From: Symbiodinium natans | Taxonomy: Eukaryota > Sar > Dinophyceae > Suessiales > Symbiodiniaceae | Reading direction: 5' to 3' | DNA: 38,462 nucleotides | Assembly (NCBI GenBank): GCA_905221605.1 | Contig: CAJNDS010000622.1 | Location: forward strand, 64,001-102,462 | Shown: positions 31,519 through 38,462 of the stretch, piece after piece | How positions within the stretch are numbered: position 1 is the stretch's first letter | How the letters are laid out: each line of letters starts with the position of its first letter | The notes under the pieces: generated by a model | Told to the model about the DNA's origin: nothing | Database searches by the model: none | What the model saw: the letters and a program-made list of their open reading frames with translations, nothing else | Program-made: the position numbers and the translations under genes

Positions 31519-31976
31519 AATGGGCCTTCGCACATATTCAGTTCAGCAGTTTGCCGAGAAGCTGGAAGAAGCACTGCCCGAACTCTTAACACGTGAGAAG
31601 GCGCAGCGAGCTGCAGGTGAGCTGGTGGAGACAGCTGCCTGGCTCATTCTCGCTGAGGTTCGGTCGCCACGTCGACCTGGCTTGGGCTACTTATTGCATA
31701 GTCTCCAACAAGTTTTCCCACCCGGGAACCTTCTAACCCCTACAAGCCCCAAGCCTTGAAGCTCAAACGCTGAAACCTCAAGCCCCCTTAGCACCTAACC
31801 CGAAGAAGCCCGAAAAAGGATGAAAATCCCGAAGCCTCACAGACGAACTTGCAACAAAGGCCTTGATCGGAGATATTGGGAAGGCCGTGGTTCTCGGTGA
31901 CGCCCGCGACAAAGCAGAGCGATGCCGTCAACGCCTGCAAGCCACGCTTCCGGACCTGGAGGCTGCTCCCTTCAGG
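31519..31976 (+). CDS. Unidentified helical protein, two candidate exons
   Basis: 31519-31657 reads (from its ATG at 31520) GLRTYSVQQFAEKLEEALPE then LLTREKAQRAAGELVETA and ends at a GT donor; 31843-31976 reads ELATKALIGDIGKAVVLG then DARDKAERCRQRLQATLPDL. Both are amphipathic and look like coiled-coil or helical-bundle sequence. They join in phase if the first exon runs on to the GC donor near 31680. An acidic stretch upstream (about 31291-31410, with LERAVVAVLEAGGLPSRL) may be another exon. No family is recognised. Confidence 0.4.
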
Positions 31977-33218
31977 GTTTCGGAGCATAGAATCTGATCA
32001 AATGTGTGCTGTAGTAAGATAGGAAGTATGGGGCAGGCTAAGGTAAGGTAGCATGATGGGTGTTAGGGGTTTAGGCCTTTGGGCTTTTCAGGGGCTTGAG
32101 GGCACATCTCAGGCTTGGTGGGTTTGGCTTGGGGTGAGACATGACTCTGAAGGCCAACAGGGAGGCCAGGTACTGATGTCACAGGAGCTGTAAGCACTGT
32201 AAGCAGTCGGGAGGCAAAAATTAGTGCGAGGCATTGCATCACGGGAATTCCCTGCAGGTCCTCGTGGAGCCAATGCCGTGAGGTGAGCCATCCAAGTGGG
32301 GGTTTACGACAAGAGGGGACCCCTAAAATATAGAACCCACGTAGTAGGACTCCTTTATACAATAGGGATCCCTATCAGGTAACCCGCAATATCGTAAACC
32401 TGCAAGTGGTTTCCGTATGATGCAGAAGGCATGGCTGCCCGTAGTCATTGCTTGGCGAGATGCGCCGGAGGGGGGGAAAAAAGGCATGGGGACTTGCATG
32501 TACATCTTGGCAGCCGACTGCATACTTTAGGGTGTGAAGCCACCCTCGAGGAGCTGCTGAAGGGTGCCATTCAGTCAGAGTGGCTCGGCAGGCAAAGAAA
32601 GCTCTGGCAGAGTGATGGCAGCATGTGGACAAGCCATGTGTTGGGATGGCACTGGCTTCCTGCATGGCAATCCCTCATAGAGAAGGCAAGCTTGCAGCAT
32701 GGCTAGTGGCACTCTTTCACAGGAGCTGCCTGGCTAGATGGGACGACCGTGCAAATTGACAGCAACTGCTTTTGAGGCTGAGCGTGATCTACCTCCTCCC
32801 GGAAAGCGGCGGTCGCTTTCCGGATGGATCCCGCGTTCTCCTCCAGGCTTCGCATCGCTCGACTTTGGGCGGGGGCAGGCTCTACTCGCTAGATGCATGT
32901 GGCGCACCTGTTGCAGGCTGTAAATGTAGATCAGCAGAAGCACAAGTGCGAGCTGGGAATTTCATCCCACGTCTGAGAGGGAGCCCAACGGTCCCGAGCC
33001 GTTCAGGACTTGGCTGCAAGAGCAGATCTCAACGGCAAAGCAGGCAAGATTGTCGCATGGGCCTGTCTGACCTGTTTGAGCAAATGACCATGCCGCTGCC
33101 GGTTGCCAACTTTGCATGCCGAGAGTGAAAGGGTCGTCCGTGACAGCACATTAACATGTACTGCCTTGCAACTGCAAAGACTGCAGTACATGACACTGCA
33201 CGGCAAGAAGGTCAGGAA
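31977..33218. other. Stretch before the YeeE gene, no recognised gene
   Basis: Open frames exist at 32431-32706 and 32772-33128 on the plus strand, with possible AG|G acceptors before 32723 and 32780, but none shows a family motif. A degenerate TTTAGG stretch lies near 32062-32075. The region may carry the 3' exons of the helical protein upstream. Confidence 0.4.
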
Positions 33219-33234
33219 GTAAGCCTGGCTCAAG
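33219..33234 (+). other. Relict spliced leader upstream of the YeeE-family gene
   Basis: GTAAGCCTGGCTCAAG equals the spliced-leader 3' part with one extra A and a missing ATTT; the nine bases TGGCTCAAG match exactly. It ends 44 bases before the chosen ATG at 33279, nearly the same distance as in lyase copy 1 (40 bases). Confidence 0.5.
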
Positions 33235-33278
33235 ATGCTTTTAGTCCAGTGCCAGCAGCAGCTGTGGAAACTGGAGCC

Positions 33279-34380
33279 ATGTTCACGCCCGTCGAGTCCG
33301 CCATCGGCGGCATGCTCATTGGGCTGTCGGCAGCAATTTCATACTTAGTGGATGGCCGGATAGCTGGGGTTGCTGGCATCCTGGGCCCATTTCTCCGCGG
33401 CGCCACGCAGCTTCAGCCACTGACGGGAGGCCAGCTCTGGAAAATACTTTTCTTGCTTGGCTTGGTTCTGGGAGGCTTAATCGCCATGGCTTGCAACCAT
33501 GATTTCTCATTTCCGCAAGCAGCGCCTTTCCATGTCGTCCGCTACATTGCCGCGGCGGTTTTTGTTGGGATGGGCACCCGCATCGGAAAGGGCTGTACGA
33601 GCGGCCACGGTATATGCGGACTTCCTAGATTCTCGTCGAGGAGCTGGGTTGCAGTTCCTACATTCATGGGAATGGCAATTGCAACCGTTGCCCTCACGCG
33701 CCATGCATTCAAGTGGGAGCAGCCTCGGCCATGGGCAGTTGCCGAGCTCCAGTGGCCTCCCAAATGGGAGTTTCCCGTCGCATCTTTGGGAGCTTCTGCG
33801 CTGCTGACTTTCCTCATGCTCGCCCTGCCGACCCGCATTCAGAGATATGTGTCGCCGACCCTGGCTGGCATCATCTTCGGCCCCTGCCTTAGCGTATCTT
33901 AGCGTGTGTTCATGCTCTTTTGAACCCTGCCCTGCAACCTCCCACTTGCTGTCACGAGGTGTGGGCTTGGGCTGTGCAGGCATGACGAGTCAAGCAAAAG
34001 TGCTGGATTTCTTGGATTTCGGGGGCACCTGGGATCCTTCCCTGGCCTTTGTCATGGGCTGTGGCATCATGGTTAGTGGCCCGGCCTTCCTCTACGCTGA
34101 GCGAGAGGCAAGCAAGCCCTTATGCAGCGATTGCAGCTACGAGAAGCCCCCGAAGCATGGCAACTACTTTCCGCTGATCTTGGGCGCCTGCTTCTTCGGC
34201 ATAGGCTGGGGCCTCATTGGGATCTGCCCGGGACCGGCAATTGCGGGTGTGGTGCCGTACCTGGTTGATGGCGACGGGCCGGGTTTCTCCTTCGGCTTGG
34301 CCTTCGTGGTGATCTGCCTGACCTGGCTTATCACCGACGCTTCTCTGAAGAGTCTTCCCAGAGGCCCTAGAGTGGCTTAG
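33279..34380 (+). CDS. YeeE/YedE-family sulfur (thiosulfate) membrane transporter
   Basis: Exons 33279-33891 and 33980-34380 give 337 residues in frame; the intron has a GC donor and CAG acceptor. The protein is almost all hydrophobic helices and shows the two family signatures: GKGCTSGHGICGLPRFS around Cys106 in the first half and GIGWGLIGICPGPAIAG around Cys287 in the second, the pseudo-twofold pattern of this family. Characterised bacterial members (YeeE/TsuA) import thiosulfate and use conserved cysteines; whether this protein sits in the plasma or an organelle membrane is unknown. The frame is open upstream to an ATG at 33156, but a relict spliced leader at 33219-33234 favours the start at 33279. 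One intron in 1 kb is few for this window. A bacterial origin is likely but would need a tree. Confidence 0.87.
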
Positions 34381-34490
34381 AGTGGTGTGCAGGAACACGC
34401 AGGTGGCAGGGTGAGGGCAGAGGACATCGTAAGATAGCGCATGTGTCTCGAGAGCTAGGAGAGCGCGGTAGGGACGACGCATGCTCTGAG

Positions 34491-35349
34491 GATCGTGTGG
34501 TTGTGTACTTGGAGAAGAAGCCAGCTGCGGCGCAAGCGCCGCAGGCCTCTGACATTGAGAAAACGAGCCCGCAGCCAGTTGATGAGCAGAAAGCGGAGGA
34601 CGCTTCTGTTGTTTGGGTTTTTGAATCGCCAGAAGCTATCAATATCCAGCTGACAAGGTGGCCAGGCAGTTGTGCTCTTCCCTCTTGCACCCAACTTTTC
34701 CCAGTATGACGACAAGACCCGGCTGTATAACAGTCATGAGCCATTGATGCAATCCACTGAAATGTTAACGGGAGGAGTTCGTGCGTGAAGCTGCTGCCGT
34801 TCGTGCGTGAAGCTGCTGCCCCCGTCAACTTTAGCTGTGGCAATGCTTAGTGAGCCTCTGGTGTTGCCCTGTGAGGAGAAGGCTGAGGATGAGAATGAAG
34901 TGTTTGAGGCGGCTATCTGAGGAACGAACTACTATGTTCACTCGGGAGGTACATTGTAACTGTTGACTGCCATGCCTAGACATGATGTGATTTTTTTAAC
35001 GCGCAGTATCCAGAAGGAGTCGGATGCATTATATTTTTGCTTGATGGCTTCGGTACTGTTCAACACATCCGTGGCCATCACGCACGCACGTTTGCAGTGG
35101 CTGCCGAAGCTGCAGTGCCACAGACTGGCAAACTACCGATCGCCGTGTGCAGATAGCATTACCCAAGTTTTTCAAGCTGGCCATCCGCATGAGCACCGGG
35201 AGCAAGCAGCGAAAGGTTGACGTTGCGCATCCTCCTCCAGACACTTCTTTTGCTTTTCGTGCGTGCGGCGCGACATGCGATACCAGGATTTCGCACTTCA
35301 GCGCTACACTGTTGAGATTGAGAAAGAAGAAAAGAAGAAGGAGCCCTGA
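34491..35349 (+). CDS. Unidentified gene, candidate exons ending at a stop
   Basis: 34491-34657 reads DRVVVYLEKKPAAAQAP followed by an acidic linker and VVWVFESPEAINIQLT, ending in AG before a GT donor. 35153-35215 reads IALPKFFKLAIRMSTGSKQR plus Lys and ends phase 0 at a GT donor; 35287-35349 continues phase 0 with DFALQRYTVEIEKEEKKKEP and a TGA stop. The last two exons join cleanly. A short candidate (TAT GAC GAC AAG, about 34705-34733) may lie between. Basic-acidic charge blocks suggest a disordered C-terminal tail. No family recognised. Confidence 0.4.
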
Positions 35350-35770
35350 TAGGTCCTAGTTGGTCGACTTGTTCTGTGGATCTGGCAGAAGCTCGGTGCA
35401 CTGCAGCCCGAAGGACGTTGAAGCTCCTGCAAACCCGGACATGTTCGGTCTCGGGGCCTCCTCCTCAGCCGTCTGCTTTGCCATCACCTGCCACGCTATT
35501 TGTGAACTACTCTGACGTGGCAGAAGAGCAGGATGTGGAAGACGAGGAGGAGGATGACGCGGAGAAAAACCAGCTACTTGCAAGCAAGACCGCAGGTGAC
35601 ATTTGGTCTCCTCGTTGGAAGCCGACTGACTGGCCTGACCACTTGTTTTAAAAACATGCAAGGATCGAGTTGGCAGTGCCCAAGAAGTTGATGGCCGGAC
35701 TCTTTTCTTTTGCTTGCTGGTGGAGTGATAAGGAGAAGGCACTCGCCATCTCTGTGAAAAAAACTAATAG

Positions 35771-36445
35771 GTGCTGCCGAAGAATGTGCTGGTCGACTTG
35801 CATCCCCCGAAGAGCGAGCTTGAACGAGCGATGCTCAGATCGGACATTACGTATGGCGTGCCGAAAGTAGACCCTTGTGGGGTCTTGGGAACCCTTTCTG
35901 ACAATCGGAACCGAGGCCTCGTAAAGGACTGGAACGTTTGGAGAAAGCGCCCGCGATCTGTCAGTGCGAGTCAGGACAGAGGCATAGTGAGTTCGAGCTT
36001 TTTAGCTCACTTCGGGCTATCTCAGTGTTTATCTGATTGATGGCTTTGTGGCCTGTTGGTTGGCACCTTCAGCTACTAGTTGCTCGAATGTTCTCAGAAG
36101 CCCAAGAAAGGATACGTGAGTGAGACCCATACTCTTGCAGGATGCAGAAGCTGTGGCCGCCGCTTTGGGTCCGCCATTGGAGTACCAATCTTACGGGTTT
36201 AGGGTTTAGGGTTTAGGGTTGTAGGGTTTGCCTCGAACGCCAGATGCCAGTTGACACGTCGCAAGGTCCATGGCGAATTTTCTGCAGGACGCCACGCAAG
36301 CTGTCGCTACCGGGTGAGCCGTGCCTGAAGAGAAGCGCGAAATCCTCCCTAATCTCCCTGCCTGCAAGACCGACGGCACTGTGCTGCCCACAGGTTAGCC
36401 ACCGGCCGGGACGGTGCCGAGTTGATCGCTGACGAGTGTAGACAG
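35771..36445 (+). CDS. Unidentified gene, candidate exons around a telomere-like intron
   Basis: 35771-35915 reads VLPKNVLVDLHPPKSELERA then MLRSDITYGVPKVDPCG and ends in G before a GC donor. 36141-36196 reads DAEAVAAALGPPLEYQSY and ends phase 2 at a GT that is the first base pair of a TTTAGGG array. 36394-36445 starts phase 2 and reads LATGRDGAELIADECRQ before a GC donor, so the last two join in frame. An open stretch at about 36290-36392 could be a further exon. An acidic frame at 35515-35595 (DVEDEEEDDAEK) may belong to the same gene. No family recognised. Confidence 0.4.
36197..36229 (+). repeat. TTTAGGG array forming the 5' end of an intron
   Basis: Three perfect TTTAGGG units and a broken fourth begin right at the inferred exon end, so the GT of GGGTTT would be the splice donor. 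The G-rich telomere strand is in the sense direction. Confidence 0.85.
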
Positions 36446-36723
36446 GCGAGTCTGGTTGAGAATCGCTGCTTAACAGCCGCATCCGGGATAAGTTTGCAGT
36501 TCTGTGGCTGAAGTCCTTCGGAATTCCAAAAGTCACTCAGTTTCTTAGCTGTCTCTTGCTAGAGGTTTCGATGTTCGAGGCAACATCTGTAACACAATCC
36601 TCCTCAGTAGAGTCGAATTAACCTTGAGGAGTCACAGCAAGTTACGAACTTTCAGAAAAAGCGTCTAGCAGGGACTCCGCACCAAACACAAATCCCGGCC
36701 AAGTGAAACAGGTTCCCTCCACG

Positions 36724-36771
36724 GTTTAGGGTTTAGGGTTTCGGGTTTAGGGTTTAGGGCTTAGGGCTGAG
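36724..36771 (+). repeat. TTTAGGG-type array that may be an entire 48-base intron
   Basis: From the GT at 36724 to the AG at 36771 the sequence is only TTTAGGG, TTTCGGG, CTTAGGG and similar units. It is followed directly by a coding-like exon that starts with G, so the array has intron-like ends (GT...AG|G). Confidence 0.75.
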
Positions 36772-36871
36772 GGTTTCCATGCTTTCAAAGGCGCTTTCCA
36801 ACGCCCGCAACTTGGCAGCCAAGCTGCTGGGTGAAGAGCCGCAGGCAGAACCTTTGCAGTCTGAGCTTTGA
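36772..36871 (+). CDS. Candidate exon between two telomere-like arrays
   Basis: After one base completing a codon the frame reads VSMLSKALSNARNLAAKL then LGEEPQAEPLQSEL and meets TGA at 36869-36871. It is either a terminal exon, or one that leaves by a GA donor at 36870, where the next TTTAGGG array starts. A further coding-like stretch after that array (36966-37031) reads RRKEPPKPPPLNEPAPALAAS and stop. The minus-strand frame at 36957-37139 is the shadow of that proline-rich stretch. Confidence 0.4.
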
Positions 36872-36948
36872 GTTTAGGGTTTAGGGTGTGGGGTTAGGGT
36901 TTCGGGTTTCGGGTTTCGGGTTTAGGGTTTAGGGCTTAGGGTTTAGGG
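36872..36948 (+). repeat. Degenerate TTTAGGG array
   Basis: About eleven units of TTTAGGG, TTTCGGG and GTTAGGG follow the preceding candidate exon without any gap. Confidence 0.88.
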
Positions 36949-37271
36949 ATCACTGGCTATGCAAAGCGTCGGAAGGAACCCCCGAAGCCACCTCCGCTGA
37001 ACGAGCCCGCACCTGCTTTGGCGGCGAGCTGAGTGTGAGTCATGGCCAAGGCCAAATTCAGCACCATCTTCTCAACCCTAGGGGACCCCTTAGAATCCCA
37101 ATAAAGAATAATCCTTGCCTGCAACAACTTCTTAAACACCCTAAAGCTTCAACCCTAACCCCCGAACCCCTAAACCCTTCTCTTCAACACCTTTTCAGAG
37201 ACACCCTATAAATCTGGCTGGTTCTGAGTAGGGAATGAGGGAATGAGGTACCCTATAGAACCCCTTAAAGA

Positions 37272-37301
37272 ATATACATATATATATATATATATGTATA
37301 T
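37272..37301. repeat. AT microsatellite
   Basis: An ACATATATAT...GTATAT run of about 30 bases flanked by GC-rich and degenerate CCCTAAA-like sequence (37140-37210). Confidence 0.85.
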
Positions 37302-37596
37302 GGGGCCCTCCTTCCCCCATTCCCTACTAAGGGCCAGGGGGGTAGAATTGGAGGCATCCTAAGCTTCTGAGGTGCCGTTCCAAGGCGAGACGGTGTCTCA
37401 GGCCTTCAGAGTCATGCCCAAGCTTCTTTTTGTTGTTTTTCTTTTGTGGCGGGGGGCGGGTGTGTTGATTTAGGGTTTTAGGGGTTTTGGGGGTTTCGAG
37501 CTGCCTTCGATGTCTGTTGATTTGTTAGTGCACTGGGGGGTCTCCGCTTGCAACTGATCGCGGAGCTTGACCACTGGCATCCTTCTTTCCCTGCAG

Positions 37597-38069
37597 GCGT
37601 TGAAAGAAGCAGCCGAAGTTGCACAAGCCAGCATCGAACTGAACAAGGACATCTCGCGGATGGATGACATTGTCGTTCTTGTGCTTAGCCGTTGCAGCTT
37701 TGTGCGTTTCAGGATAAAAAAGAGAAGAAGAGGCGTGTCGCTGCTACCTTTCAGTGTTTGCGTCAGTGAACATGGTTCGTTGAAAGGGAGGCCAATCAGC
37801 AAAGTGAGCTTCTGGTGCGAGCACTTGCAGGTCGCGATCCAGAAAAAGACGGCGCAAGAAATCTTCGCCGATGGCCCAGAGGTTGCACATCACTTGCTTG
37901 GACGTTAGCACTTTGATGGTTGTTGGGCTCCTAGCAGCTTCAAATGCCTTAGATGGGCATTTCCCCGGGAATCCCCAGCAGGGAACTGTCCAGAAGTGAA
38001 CCCCACCCCCCAGGCAGATTCAAAATTCATGAGGTCGAGCTCCAGCAGTGGAAAGAAGAAGAGGAAGAG
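37597..38069 (+). CDS. Unidentified gene, three phase-compatible exons
   Basis: 37597-37671 reads ALKEAAEVAQASIELNKD then ISRMDDI (GT donor). 37831-37881 reads VAIQKKTAQEIFADGPE (GT donor). 38014-38069 reads ADSKFMRSSSSSGKKKRK and ends at a GTAGG donor. All three join in phase 0. The first two are helical and soluble-looking; the basic KKKRK run could be a nuclear localisation signal. An alternative acceptor four bases later would turn the last exon into a glutamate-rich helix. No family recognised; the gene would continue beyond or into the AT-rich end. Confidence 0.45.
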
Positions 38070-38139
38070 GTAGGCCGATTTTGCGGTTGGTATCAGTACC
38101 ATAGCAGCGGAGAAAAAACACACGATACGAAGAGACATG

Positions 38140-38462
38140 CGTAAACAGACATTACGATTCCAGGGACAAATTGCAAGATATGAACACTTTGTTGATACTA
38201 GAGTGTAAACCGGATGATTACGGATGACGGATGATTTCTTTCTGCGGGCCTCTTCATTTCATTGGCGGGCATTCTCAAAAATCACACTAGATCTGAGATA
38301 TTTGGTTAAAGAATCATAGAATTTTCGGATACGAATCTTGATAAATAGAGATCGATCTATGATTTTTTTAAATATATTTTTCCGATTTGAATATTCGATT
38401 TTTCTTTTTAATTTGTTTTCATCGATTGGAGAATGATAATATATTTTCTTCGATCTTAATAT
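38140..38462. other. AT-rich terminal stretch
   Basis: GC content drops sharply over the last ~300 bases, which are full of short T and A runs and TTCGATT/GATTT-like words, with GGATGA repeats near 38213-38234. I see no gene. It may be a long AT-rich intron, an intergenic spacer or lower-quality assembly at a contig end. Confidence 0.6.

Noticed and set aside
1-38462. Bacterial operon or phage content
   Set aside because: No Shine-Dalgarno-led gene series, no phage genes and no tRNA or rRNA were seen; intron-split genes show a eukaryotic nuclear origin.

Overview
The window reads as nuclear DNA of a dinoflagellate, most like a Symbiodiniaceae or related core dinoflagellate. The reasons are: (i) genes cut into dozens of tiny exons; (ii) introns whose 5' splice sites are mostly GC, then GT, then GA, with acceptors almost always AG|G; (iii) every supported gene on the + strand, as in dinoflagellate unidirectional gene blocks; (iv) sequences resembling the 3' part of the dinoflagellate spliced leader just upstream of start codons; (v) many internal TTTAGGG/CCCTAAA arrays.

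Layout. 1-2785: nothing recognised. 2807-4441: intronless gene for a two-domain AAA+ ATPase whose first domain is degenerate. 5326-13685: complete ATP-citrate lyase gene (copy 1, 40 exons, 1091 codons plus stop in my model). 13686-16089: repeat-rich spacer with few exon signals. 16090-16717: exons of a J-domain (DnaJ-like) protein, with a telomere-like array in one intron. 17224-17425: exons of an unidentified gene. 17592-25243: second complete ATP-citrate lyase gene (copy 2, 39 exons, also 1091 codons). 25244-33150: long stretch with isolated unidentified exons, a 134-bp telomere-like array and a roughly 0.8-kb 9-bp minisatellite. 33279-34380: YeeE/YedE-family (thiosulfate/sulfur) membrane transporter with one intron. 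34491-38069: exons of one or more unidentified lysine/glutamate-rich genes with telomere-like arrays as introns. The last ~300 bp are AT-rich.

The two ATP-citrate lyase genes are tandem paralogues about 12.3 kb apart. Both would make the fused, animal-like form of the enzyme, which forms cytosolic acetyl-CoA from citrate, ATP and CoA. Their first ~800 coding bases are nearly identical and lack introns. Further downstream the exons diverge by roughly 10-14 % and the introns are unrelated, which suggests gene conversion. The exon model was built by matching the reading frame to the ATP-citrate lyase family and comparing the two copies. The summed exon lengths keep frame in both copies, a strong internal check, but no transcript data were available.

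The most interesting signals are: relict spliced-leader motifs before four genes, implying that low-intron gene 5' ends came from reverse-transcribed mRNA; the dominance of GC/GA donors; and TTTAGGG arrays sitting inside or making up introns, where each repeat unit itself supplies a GT donor and an AG|G acceptor.
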